Assembly: GCF_025961315.1 (NCBI RefSeq)
Contig: NZ_JAOQNK010000001.1
Coordinates: 5,022,001-5,086,000 of the forward strand
Direction: 5' to 3'
Source of the DNA: Sphingobacterium kitahiroshimense
GTDB lineage: Bacteria; Bacteroidota; Bacteroidia; Sphingobacteriales; Sphingobacteriaceae
Length of the DNA stretch: 64,000 nucleotides
Both the position numbers and the translations under genes were made by a program. Under the pieces are notes generated by a model. That model did no database searches. It was not told the DNA's origin and was given only the letters and a program-made list of their open reading frames with translations. Positions 53,808 through 61,563 of this stretch are shown one piece after another (the stretch's first letter is position 1; the number at the start of each line of letters is the position of its first letter).

Positions 53808-55556
53808 TTATTTGTCCTGGATACAGCGTACGGGATAGCCCGCACGTTTAAAATAATTCTGAGTATCCCAAGCACCACCTTCGAATCCTCGGCCATGTAT
53901 TGCTCTATCATTACCGCCAACTTCAGTATTTAACCAATAAATAGCGGTTGCTTGTCTAACACGCTGTGATCCGTTAGTTGTTTCTCTATGACCAGCCGCT
54001 GGAAAGCTTAATTTAATATCACTGCTCTTTTTACTGGTCATAATATGTGCTGCAGTAAAGTCCGATAATCCAGCAGAAGTTCCTGTATTAGGAATCCAGT
54101 TTCCAATGGAAGTATGGCGAGTATAATTTCCTAAACGGGTATATTCGACAGGACTAGGCACTCGATCACCCGTACCACATGGGTCTAATGCCGCTTTGAC
54201 TGGAACAGTTGCTGTACCATTATTCCAGGAACCATCAGGAGCAGATGTTGTATTCCATCCAACAATAGCGCCATCACCACTATAAGCGTTTGCCACTGGC
54301 AGTTGACGGCCCCATTGATAATAATTACCATATAGTGCCTGTACTGAAGGATTGGCATCTGGATTATTTGTTGCTGGATTTACATTTGCTACACCCAGGT
54401 TATAGCGATCCCAACGGTATCCACCGATCACGGCATAACGCGCATCAGCAGCAGTTACGCTTCTTGTTTCATTAAGCGCATTCACATAACGGTCACTGTT
54501 AAAACGCAATTTCATGGTGTACGAATAACCTGGTTTTAAACCAAGGCTTGCATTTGAAAAATTAAAGTTTACAGCTTGAGCATTGACATCATGACCTATT
54601 TTGACTTGACCGCTTGGTATCATTAATGCAATTGAAAAAGTGTTTGACTGATTCTGGTTTACGATAAAAGTCCGGGCCGTTGCATTAAGATTTGCAATAG
54701 GAGGTATATTCGTCATATCTGTTGCGGCTACTGTTGCGCCAGTACTTAGGTCAACAGTGGCATCAGTGAAAGGCGAAACCCATTCCGCTTGAACCGGAAC
54801 TTCTGAAAGATAACCTCCTTTTAGGTAGTTTGCCGTACCAAATGTGCCACTAGCATCGCTATTATCGACCAGAAGAGTGACACGGGTAAACAAATGCTTC
54901 AATGGTGTCGTCAATGGTGTTGGCGTATTGTTTCCGAGAATAGTGACATCTTTTTCGATTGCATACATCAAGTCCGCTCCATTCTCCTCATAGCTTGTGA
55001 AACCGAAATAAACCTGACCTGCAGTATACAGATTTGTTGTTGGGGCAGCAGCAGGAGCGGTAGTCGTAGAGCCCAATGAATAGATCACAAAGGTATATTT
55101 ATTGCCTGCGATCAATTTATCTCCAAAAAACACCTGGCTTGCATCTGATGCATCACCAACCGCTTGGTCAATATAGGTACCGTCCGTTTCATAGACTACT
55201 ACCCGATACGTTATCGCACCTCTCAATGACAACAATGACGTGGCTGCCTTTTTATTGGCCGAAGCTTTAAGTCCGTTGCTCGTTGTTGTATTTTCTGTAA
55301 GCTCTGCAGTAAAAGTAAATGGCCCCGACTGCACTTCTTGCGTGATTACTAACGGTTCAGTCGTGCTAGCCTTTGCCGATGCTTTGGCCACAGATACATT
55401 ATCTCCACCGAATTGGGCTTCTGTTAAAGCCAGTTTTATACCACCTTTATTCGCTTCAAGAGTATTTTCACCTTTCTCCTTACTACAGGAAACGGCAACT
55501 GCTAGAAGAACGATCAAGGCTAGTTTTATCTTTATAATCTGATACATTGTTTTCAT
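53808..55556 (-). CDS. Fimbrillin-like lipoprotein with C-terminal FISUMP-like domain
   Basis: Exported lipoprotein of 582 residues, starting at 55556 (MKTMYQIIKIKLALIVLL) with lipobox AVSC; the longer open frame up to 55667 overlaps the upstream peptide gene and lacks a signal. The N-terminal half (about 25-380) resembles fimbrillin/Mfa-type domains and is paralogous to the lipoprotein at 56366: both share a VVVYxxDGxY-like strand, KYTFVxYS and ADLMY followed by LKHxxxxVT. The C-terminal part (about 385-582) matches FISUMP/major paralogous-type domains: YYQWGRQLPVA, GDRVPSPVEYTRLGNYT, SFPAAGHRETTNG, and the ending GYPVRCIQD. It probably sits on the surface as an adhesin or pilus-like subunit. 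It is cotranscribed with the peptide gene 28 bp upstream, from the repeat-type promoter at 56023-56081. Confidence 0.8.
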   Translation of the reverse strand: MKTMYQIIKIKLALIVLLAVAVSCSKEKGENTLEANKGGIKLALTEAQFGGDNVSVAKASAKASTTEPLVITQEVQSGPFTFTAELTENTTTSNGLKASANKKAATSLLSLRGAITYRVVVYETDGTYIDQAVGDASDASQVFFGDKLIAGNKYTFVIYSLGSTTTAPAAAPTTNLYTAGQVYFGFTSYEENGADLMYAIEKDVTILGNNTPTPLTTPLKHLFTRVTLLVDNSDASGTFGTANYLKGGYLSEVPVQAEWVSPFTDATVDLSTGATVAATDMTNIPPIANLNATARTFIVNQNQSNTFSIALMIPSGQVKIGHDVNAQAVNFNFSNASLGLKPGYSYTMKLRFNSDRYVNALNETRSVTAADARYAVIGGYRWDRYNLGVANVNPATNNPDANPSVQALYGNYYQWGRQLPVANAYSGDGAIVGWNTTSAPDGSWNNGTATVPVKAALDPCGTGDRVPSPVEYTRLGNYTRHTSIGNWIPNTGTSAGLSDFTAAHIMTSKKSSDIKLSFPAAGHRETTNGSQRVRQATAIYWLNTEVGGNDRAIHGRGFEGGAWDTQNYFKRAGYPVRCIQDK

Positions 55557-55584
55557 AATTGTTATAAATAATTTTTGATTGGTA

Positions 55585-55779
55585 TTAGTTCCACCATTCA
55601 CCGCCATTCGGATCCTGGGTTTCCGTTCCGCCATTGTTCCAGTCAGTTTCGTTAACTCCAGTTCCACCTCCAGGTTGACCTGATCCAGCTGAACCTGCAG
55701 CTACACCATGTTCCATTTCTACCTGTAACTGTTCGATTACGGGTTTCACGTAAATGTTTTTTTCAGTTCTCTTTTTCAT
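55585..55779 (-). CDS. AAGSA-type small peptide 1
   Basis: A 64-residue peptide, start at 55779 (MKKRTEKNIYV). The N-terminal 31 residues share a pattern with two other peptides in this window: K-[NS]-Y-[VI]-x-P, then V-E-[ML]-E-x-G-[VI]-A-A-G-S-A. The tail is Gly/Asn/Trp-rich (GSGQPGGGTG and ending GGEWWN). The conserved front plus variable tail suggests a leader and a mature peptide, cut near AAG-SA, but no cutting enzyme is identified. Small KKxYxxP-type peptides are, from memory, common beside fimbrillin-like genes in this phylum. It is first gene of an operon with the fimbrillin-like lipoprotein. Confidence 0.7.
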   Translation of the reverse strand: MKKRTEKNIYVKPVIEQLQVEMEHGVAAGSAGSGQPGGGTGVNETDWNNGGTETQDPNGGEWWN

Positions 55780-56022
55780 GTTTAATATTTTATTTGGTTT
55801 ATATTTTAAGATCTGCCACATCAGATACGGCGCCCAGCATGGCATCAAAGCAGTTATATCACCCTGATAAATATCCTGTATTAGCTCAGGTTTCAATTGC
55901 GTGTATTTTTATGGCGATCTAAAAGTTAATTTCTCTTCATTTAAATAATTAATGATATCGGTAATTTTCCGCTATCTGCTTATATGGTCTTAATACATCA
56001 AAACTCTTTGTATTCTGTACTT

Positions 56023-56081
56023 CAAAGGTAATACGGATAAAGAAAAATATAGCATAATGCACATATCACATTAATATCACA
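56023..56081 (-). promoter_or_regulatory. Peptide-regulon promoter for peptide 1 / lipoprotein 1
   Basis: On the minus strand: TGTGATA-TTAA-TGTGATA (56081 to 56064), then a consensus -7 box TACCTTTG (56030 to 56023). The first T of the repeat is 55 bp before the TTTG, as in the other copies. The predicted leader is about 238 nt. The region 55780-56365 is otherwise AT-rich with no gene. Confidence 0.65.
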
Positions 56082-56259
56082 TCCCTATATCAGTTATTTA
56101 ACTAATTGAAATACAGGTTATTGTGTTGATTTGATAAAACTATTAAGAAAAATACTGTCCCTAATTTCCATAGTTTATCTTGTACTTTATCTTTTACATC
56201 TTTTTATGATAATACTTTTCTTTAATATGGTTTGTATTTTGTTAATAGTCATATTAATG

Positions 56260-56318
56260 TGTGATATCTTTGTGATATAAGCTTTTTGTTTCCTTTTGAG
56301 AAATTATTACAACATTTG
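56260..56318 (+). promoter_or_regulatory. Peptide-regulon promoter for lipoprotein 2 / peptide 2
   Basis: TGTGATA-TCTT-TGTGATA at 56260-56277 and -7 box AACATTTG at 56311-56318; distance from the first repeat to TTTG is 55 bp. TTG at 56286-56288 gives a plausible -33 element (22-bp spacer). The leader to the ATG at 56366 is about 40 nt. It is divergent from the promoter at 56023-56081. Confidence 0.65.
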
Positions 56319-56365
56319 CAACGAATTAATTAAAATGTTTATTAATCATCAAAAAAATTAGAAAA

Positions 56366-57910
56366 ATGATTTTAAAATCACAGACAAAAATAAGCTGGAA
56401 GGCATTGGTTCTATCAGCTTTGGTGTGTGGATCGTTGTATTCCTGTAAGGAAAGCAAAGACAGTGTAGCGGCCAGTGGTAAAGCTAGCGTCAGCATTCAT
56501 TTACTTGGCGTAGAAAACCCGGTTGTTACAAGTAAGAAAGCAAGCAATGGGGGAAGCATTGGGAATACAGCCCAAACTCAGGTAATTCCGTTGACAAGCT
56601 CAAGTTCTTTTGAAGCAACGTTGACAAGCAAGTCCTCCGAGGCTAGTAACCTGTTGCGGTCCTCGTCGGGAAACCGTGCCGCAGTTTCCGAAGAGAGAAC
56701 ACCCTTAGCAGCTAATGTCAAGTACAAGATCGTGGTGTATAATGCAGATGGGGATTATGTAACAGAAAAGATCTACACAAATTCTGTTGACAATAATAGT
56801 GAAATCACATTGGATGCTGAAAAGACCTATACTTTTGTAGCCTATTCAATCAATAGTACGGCAACAGTTCCAGGGGTGACTGCACAGAACGAACTCGTTA
56901 ATGCCAGCCTGGATAACATCAGTGCAGATCTGATGTACTTTAAGAAAGATTTAACAGTTCATTCAGGTGAGAATAATCTTGATGTAGTACTGAAACATCA
57001 GTATAGTGAGGTAACAACCAATTTAAGTATGGCAACTGAAATGACTGGAGCAATAACAAGCTTGGTTACGCCAACGATAGACCCTACGCATCCGAGTGCA
57101 AGTTTAAAATTAGCAGATGGAACGATATCCTATAATGGCAGTACTACAACCACTGCTGTACAATTTCCAGCTTTGGGAGCGGGCTTACGGACTGTATCGA
57201 GTATCCCTACACTGTTAATTCACCCTGGCGCTAACAATGGAGTATTTAGTTTTGGATCAATAACTATTGATGGAGAGACAAGATCTAATGTAGGCGTTGC
57301 TGGGTTACAGATTATACCAGGTCAACGTTATAACTTAAACCTAAACTTCAAAACTTGTACAGAGTCAGTGACAGGAGGTGCGGATCTAAACTGGGATTAT
57401 CCTGCTTCTGGATCAGGTGCCAATGTCAATGGTACATTTGTTCCTAACGGAAACTTAGTTACACAGACATTGACAGCACCAGGTGCTGATTATGGATTTG
57501 TGTTTGATATTCTTCAATTGGACAACTCCTTTAATATGGAAGTGAACGGAGTAAAACTTGCGACACAAGAGATTCAGTTTGAGAATGGAATCGCTATAGC
57601 TCCACGAAATGTTCAATTTGCAGATGGATCGCTTTATGGTTCCGGAAGCATTCCACAGGTCTACTCACTTACAGGTACTTCCGCAAATCCGGTTATTCGT
57701 GTGGTCATTAGCCGTTCCGGTGAAGTATCTATGTATGGTAGTAAAAGCAATGGGGGAGAATTGTTTCCGTTAGTGTTGACACAAGGCTCTTTCAATACCG
57801 TGCCATGGAGCTCTACTTCAAATACTGTGAAAATTACCCAAATTGTACAGGGAGCGACCAAAATGGTTGGTGCTGGAAGTGGAAGAAAGAAAGTTGCCTG
57901 TGCACCATAG
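56366..57910 (+). CDS. Fimbrillin-like lipoprotein 2
   Basis: Exported lipoprotein of 514 residues. Signal with lipobox SLYSC (lipid Cys at about 27). Residues about 30-330 are Ser/Thr-rich beta structure, paralogous to the N-terminal half of the lipoprotein at 53808-55556: KIVVYNADGDYVTEKIY, KTYTFVAYSINSTATVPG, SADLMYFKKDLTVHSGENNL and DVVLKHQYSEVT. The C-terminal 150 residues (from ADYGFVFDILQLDNSFNMEV) differ fully from that protein and have no FISUMP-like part, so the pair shares a base with different tips. A surface fibre subunit or adhesin is plausible. It is followed after 49 bp by peptide 2. Confidence 0.7.
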   Translation: MILKSQTKISWKALVLSALVCGSLYSCKESKDSVAASGKASVSIHLLGVENPVVTSKKASNGGSIGNTAQTQVIPLTSSSSFEATLTSKSSEASNLLRSSSGNRAAVSEERTPLAANVKYKIVVYNADGDYVTEKIYTNSVDNNSEITLDAEKTYTFVAYSINSTATVPGVTAQNELVNASLDNISADLMYFKKDLTVHSGENNLDVVLKHQYSEVTTNLSMATEMTGAITSLVTPTIDPTHPSASLKLADGTISYNGSTTTTAVQFPALGAGLRTVSSIPTLLIHPGANNGVFSFGSITIDGETRSNVGVAGLQIIPGQRYNLNLNFKTCTESVTGGADLNWDYPASGSGANVNGTFVPNGNLVTQTLTAPGADYGFVFDILQLDNSFNMEVNGVKLATQEIQFENGIAIAPRNVQFADGSLYGSGSIPQVYSLTGTSANPVIRVVISRSGEVSMYGSKSNGGELFPLVLTQGSFNTVPWSSTSNTVKITQIVQGATKMVGAGSGRKKVACAP

Positions 57911-57959
57911 GCAGCGACAAATTTCAGCAAGTATTTAAGTAGTGTATAAAATTAAAAAT

Positions 57960-58133
57960 ATGAAAACAGATCAGTCAAAAAATATATATGTCAGCCCAAA
58001 AATAGAGGTGACAAATGTCGAATTGGAACAAGGTATTGCTGCTGGTTCAGCTGCACCAGCAGATACTTTTAGTAATGACCCACAACAATCATGGGATAAT
58101 GCTGATGATGATAATCGTACCATCGACTGGTAA
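57960..58133 (+). CDS. AAGSA-type small peptide 2
   Basis: A 57-residue peptide starting at 57960 (MKTDQSKNIYVSPKIEV). The same leader pattern as peptides 1 and 3 ends in VELEQGIAAGSA at residues 20-31. The tail is strongly acidic with Trp (QQSWDNADDDNRTIDW). The C-terminal ADDDNRTIDW recurs as a relic at 35908-35940. It is the second gene after lipoprotein 2 (49-bp gap) and is followed by two terminators. Confidence 0.7.
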   Translation: MKTDQSKNIYVSPKIEVTNVELEQGIAAGSAAPADTFSNDPQQSWDNADDDNRTIDW

Positions 58134-58170
58134 TGTATCCGAACTAATTATTGTTTAATTCATCTTAGTT

Positions 58171-58207
58171 GCTCGACAGGTTTTAATAACTCCTGTCGAG
58201 CTTTTTT
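58171..58207 (+). terminator. Terminator after peptide 2
   Basis: A 10-bp perfect stem (58171-58180 with 58192-58201) with an 11-nt loop, then TTTTTT. Confidence 0.88.
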
Positions 58208-58286
58208 ATGAGATAGCATAGAGATTTTAAACTGGATCCTCGCACAAATTCAGTTCAAATAGACTTCGAAAAGTCCTAAATCAGGG

Positions 58287-58326
58287 AAAAAGACAGTCCT
58301 TCTTTCATAAGACGGACTTTCTTTTT
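58287..58326 (+). terminator. Second terminator-like hairpin
   Basis: A 13-pair stem with one mismatch (58287-58299 with 58314-58326) and a T-rich right arm. It backs up the terminator at 58171 or ends an unseen transcript. Confidence 0.5.
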
Positions 58327-58415
58327 AGGGGTGGCGGCCGTTTTCTGAATTCTTATATTTAAGTTATTTACTGTTTTATTTTCATTAAAGTGTTGTTTAT
58401 CAGTTTTTTATAAAG

Positions 58416-58473
58416 TGTGATATGAATGTGAAAGGCGGTTTTTTTTGATTCATTCTTTTAATGCAAATATTTG
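58416..58473 (+). promoter_or_regulatory. Peptide-regulon promoter for the free HTH protein
   Basis: TGTGATA-TGAA-TGTGAAA at 58416-58433, -7 box AATATTTG at 58466-58473 (54 bp from first repeat to TTTG), and TTG at 58445-58447 with an 18-bp spacer. The leader to the ATG at 58765 would be about 285 nt, with no gene seen in it. The flanks match the orphan copy at 35818. Confidence 0.62.
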
Positions 58474-58764
58474 TCAGGCAGAATAAGACAGTACAATTTA
58501 TTTCAGGTGCCGCTGGATAAAAGCATTCAAAAATATATTGTTGAGAACATTTTGATGCTTGTTGTCGCATTATTGCCCGTACCTAATTTGTGTGAAGGTC
58601 CGTGCTAATATAGTTGGATTTAGTCTATGGGTATCAATTTCGAGCTGTCGATTTTAATTGCTATTTCCTCAAAGAGATAAGCAAAATCGGTAGCTAGTGG
58701 TTGAAGGAATTTATCTCCAAGGGCGGAAATATGGAAATGAAAATTTACTAAATAATGATATATA

Positions 58765-59115
58765 ATGGAAAGGAATAACTTCAATAATTTAATTGCTTTA
58801 GCGAAAAATAATAGCGCTGAATTTTTGACGCTGTTCAGCGAGATCTATCCCGATTTTGTTGTCTCGTTAAAGACAATAAATCCGAAAATCCGTAGTAGTG
58901 AATTAGAATTTTGTGCCCTGACCTTTTTGAATTTCTCGACCAAAAATATCGCTCAATATACTTTTGTTACGATACGTGCCGTACAGGTACGTAAAAATAG
59001 ATTGCGCAAAAAGTTAAATATCGCTTCCGATATTGATTTTAATTGTTGGATGCGCGAGCAGACTCAGCGAATTCCAATGATTGAACAAGAGCAAATAGCT
59101 ATTGAGACTATTTAG
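58765..59115 (+). CDS. Free-standing HTH protein, paralogue of the TPR regulator's DNA-binding end
   Basis: A 116-residue protein that aligns over about 95 residues with the C-terminal end of the TPR regulator at 59835-61304, about 70% identical by eye. The likely DNA-recognition stretch TFVTIRAVQVRKNRLRKK differs from the regulator's at one position (I/V). It has no signal, no membrane segment and no sensor part. No trace of TPR coding is visible upstream, so it is either a domain copied on its own or a very old truncation. With near-identical DNA contacts it could compete with, or assist, the full-length protein at the TGTGATA repeats. That is an inference. Confidence 0.75.
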   Translation: MERNNFNNLIALAKNNSAEFLTLFSEIYPDFVVSLKTINPKIRSSELEFCALTFLNFSTKNIAQYTFVTIRAVQVRKNRLRKKLNIASDIDFNCWMREQTQRIPMIEQEQIAIETI

Positions 59116-59345
59116 CAATGTGGTAAATATTAGACTTTCCTACTTCAATTGAATTGTTCAGTAATATTAAAGAAAATTTTAAGAGAAGATTATTTGTTTG
59201 CTAGAACAGTATTTCAACCTCTACATTGAATTTTGTGGTAGACATAAAAGGAGAAAGTGTTAATATAATTTGAAAACAAAAAGTTTTTCACTATTTCTAT
59301 TTTATTTTGATCCATTTCAAGTTAATAAATGATGCTTAGTTTTTA
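59116..59345. other. Intergenic region before the peptide 3 promoter
   Basis: AT-rich, no coding signal. It ends at the operator at 59346; together with the leader to 59533 it makes a gap of about 420 bp. Confidence 0.4.
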
Positions 59346-59404
59346 TGTGATACCTATGTGATAGGTCATTTTTCATCGATTGTATTTCAAAATCCTAATC
59401 TTTG
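59346..59404 (+). promoter_or_regulatory. Peptide-regulon promoter for peptide 3 / TPR regulator
   Basis: TGTGATA-CCTA-TGTGATA at 59346-59363 and -7 box AATCTTTG at 59397-59404, 55 bp from first repeat to TTTG. It is 130 nt before the peptide 3 start. If the TPR regulator binds here, it controls its own synthesis. Confidence 0.65.
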
Positions 59405-59533
59405 TTCCAAATAATTAATTTGATTTTGCTATTGCTTAAGGCTGTGCAAATCGAAGGTTTAATAAATGATCAATCTAAAACAATAAGCTGTCAGAAAGAT
59501 TTACGCCTAATAAAAGCTAACAAATAAATAGTC

Positions 59534-59683
59534 ATGGAAACAAAAGATCAAAAGAAAAGTTATATTCCTCCGATTTTGAGTATTACAATCGTAGAAATGG
59601 AGCTGGGAGTTGCTGCTGGTTCTGCACAGGTTTCCCAGGGAGGATCGCCATTGGAGGATGATTATCTGAAGTTAGAGGATTAG
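59534..59683 (+). CDS. AAGSA-type small peptide 3
   Basis: A 49-residue peptide beginning METKDQKKSYIPPILSI. The family pattern is complete: K-S-Y-I-x-P and VEMELGVAAGSA at 20-31, the same position as in peptides 1 and 2. The tail is 18 residues, acidic (QVSQGGSPLEDDYLKLED). It lies 151 nt upstream of the TPR-HTH regulator on the same strand and is likely cotranscribed. The conserved front at a fixed length of 31 residues with unrelated tails is the main evidence for a leader. Confidence 0.68.
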   Translation: METKDQKKSYIPPILSITIVEMELGVAAGSAQVSQGGSPLEDDYLKLED

Positions 59684-59834
59684 ACAATTCGGGATGAAAA
59701 ATGTATTATGGAGATGGTTTGATATCTGGTTAATGATATAAAAATCTTAGATTAGTAGCGCAATACTTTAAGGCTGGAGGGAGCTTTAAACTGTTGTGAT
59801 TCATAACTATCTATCACAATTGATGACCTACCAA

Positions 59835-61304
59835 ATGAGAAAACAACTTCTTTTTTTTATTTTATTATTATTTACGTTTAAAGCAATCGCTGGCGATGAC
59901 AAGAAGCAAGAGATTGATTCACTCTTAGCGAAGTCGATGGAATTTGCTAGTAGAGGAGATTTGGTGACCTATATAGAAACGGCGATTAAAGCGCTTAATT
60001 TGGCCAATGTTGCCAACTATGATGAAGGAAAAGCAAAATCTGGCTCTTATATTGCTGAAGGTCTTGTGACTGTAGGCTTATTTAAGGAAGGACTGAAGCA
60101 GCTGGATCGTATTGAAGCCACGGACTTCTATAAGAATGAAACTTTTATGCAATCAGAAGTCCATCGGTTGCGGGGAAGAGCATATGGGGGGCTCATGCTT
60201 CATCAGCAAGCTATTCGGGAGTTCCGTTTGCAACAGGAGGTGATCAAAAGGCTGACTGGCGAAATAAAAGTAAAATCCTATCAGTTTAACTACGAAAATT
60301 TAAGCGCTGCTTTTCGACGTATGGGACAACTTGATTCTATGCAAAAATATACCGAATTACAATTAGAGAATCTAAAGGTCTTTGAAGAGAAAGATGCAGC
60401 CATGCGTTATCAGATAGTGTATGAAAACCTGGGAAGTTTATATGTTCAAAAAGGCGATTTAGTGAAGGCGCAACAATACCTTGACAAATCCCTGGAACTC
60501 ATGAAGAAATATAAAATTCCAGTTGTTCTAAATACCTATGGTGCTTTGGGTCTTTTGGAGAAACAAAGAAAAAACTTTAAAAAAGCTGCGGCTTTTTATG
60601 AAGAGAGTCTAGTAAAAAAGCGGGCGGCCGGTAGTAGAATTGGAATGAAGAATTCATATCGGGAGTTGGCTGATTTTTACCGAACAAATAACTTGGACAA
60701 AGCCAAAGCTGATCACTATGAAATGGCCTTTAGCCGACTCAATGATTCTTTGGAAAATGAAAATAGACAGGTTGTCGATCAGGTGCTCAATCAGATTTTG
60801 AAATTAAAAGATCAGGAATCTGACGCAAAGGTGTCAAAATCAGTTACCATTTCAATAATTGCTTTGGTAGTGCTCACTATCGCGGTCACTTTTTTTGTAC
60901 GGCGATCTAGGCACAATCGTAAAGTTTTGGGACAGAAAGAAGAGGCTCTACAGGAGACAGAAACCATCAACAAGGAATTGACAGAGCAGATCGGAGAAAA
61001 TAAATTCAATAATCTGAATGAACTAGCTAAAAGTAATAATCCGGAGTTTCTGACTTTGTTTACTGAATTGTATCCGGAGTTTATACAGGCGTTGAAATCA
61101 CGTGATTCAAATCTTAGAAGCACAGAGCTGGAGTTTTGCGCTATGGCCTTTCTTAACTTTTCAACAAAAAATATTGCAGAATATACGTTTGTGACAGTTA
61201 GAGCAGTACAGGTTCGGAAGAACAGATTGCGTAAAAAATTTGAAATCCCTTCGGATGCGGATTTTAATAACTGGATGCGCGGACTTGCGGAAAAGGTATA
61301 TTAA
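59835..61304 (+). CDS. Membrane TPR-HTH transcriptional regulator
   Basis: Predicted one-component sensor-regulator. I start it at 59835 (MRKQLLFFILLLFTFKAIAG, signal-like); an ATG at 59796 adds 13 residues. Counting from 59835: periplasmic TPR region at about 25-310 with repeats such as VYENLGSLYVQKGDLVKAQQ and GALGLLEKQRKNFKKAAAF, one membrane segment at about 336-355 (VTISIIALVVLTIAVTFFV), a cytoplasmic coiled coil, and a C-terminal HTH (about 390-487, NIAEYTFVTVRAVQVRKNRL). This layout, sensor outside and DNA-binding part inside, is known for Bacteroidota TPR-HTH regulators. It is the best candidate to bind the TGTGATA repeats of this cluster. Confidence 0.82.
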   Translation: MRKQLLFFILLLFTFKAIAGDDKKQEIDSLLAKSMEFASRGDLVTYIETAIKALNLANVANYDEGKAKSGSYIAEGLVTVGLFKEGLKQLDRIEATDFYKNETFMQSEVHRLRGRAYGGLMLHQQAIREFRLQQEVIKRLTGEIKVKSYQFNYENLSAAFRRMGQLDSMQKYTELQLENLKVFEEKDAAMRYQIVYENLGSLYVQKGDLVKAQQYLDKSLELMKKYKIPVVLNTYGALGLLEKQRKNFKKAAAFYEESLVKKRAAGSRIGMKNSYRELADFYRTNNLDKAKADHYEMAFSRLNDSLENENRQVVDQVLNQILKLKDQESDAKVSKSVTISIIALVVLTIAVTFFVRRSRHNRKVLGQKEEALQETETINKELTEQIGENKFNNLNELAKSNNPEFLTLFTELYPEFIQALKSRDSNLRSTELEFCAMAFLNFSTKNIAEYTFVTVRAVQVRKNRLRKKFEIPSDADFNNWMRGLAEKVY

Positions 61305-61350
61305 GAACGCAGGTCAGTCGATCAGGCATCTTATCAACCATTTATATTTC

Positions 61351-61480
61351 TATCCAATCTGTTTCAATAGATGGCAAACCGCTTGAAACAAGTTATATCA
61401 CGCATCGGCAATTGATGTCGGGTGCGACGTTGGTATTCGAAATGGGGAACAAACCTGGGCCAGTATGGTATAAGAAATAA
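61351..61480 (+). pseudogene. Direct repeat copy B: 3' fragment of a GH92 gene
   Basis: 130 bp matching 53548-53677 with 5 substitutions (about 96% identity) and no gaps, ending at the stop codon. The frame is intact (IQSVSIDGKPLETSYITH with Q to R). Four of five changes are silent, so the two copies diverged while both coded for working proteins. No start codon or other GH92 sequence precedes it. It is followed by its own strong terminator. Confidence 0.9.
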
Positions 61481-61507
61481 GTTGTTGCAGTAGCACTGTT
61501 TTAATTT

Positions 61508-61547
61508 AAAGCGTTGCAAAAAGTTAATGGCTTTTTGCAACGCTTTT
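61508..61547 (+). terminator. Terminator behind the GH92 fragment
   Basis: A 16-bp perfect stem (61508-61523 with 61531-61546), 7-nt loop, ending TTTT. Probably the original terminator of the gene from which copy B remains; it also serves the convergent gene at 61564. Confidence 0.88.
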
Positions 61548-61563
61548 AAATGGTACTGCCCGT

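Noticed and set aside
56064..56081. CRP-type site reading of the TGTGA/TCACA elements
   Set aside because: CRP sites are palindromes (TGTGA-N6-TCACA). Here all copies are direct repeats with an 11-bp period, so a CRP-like dimer does not fit.
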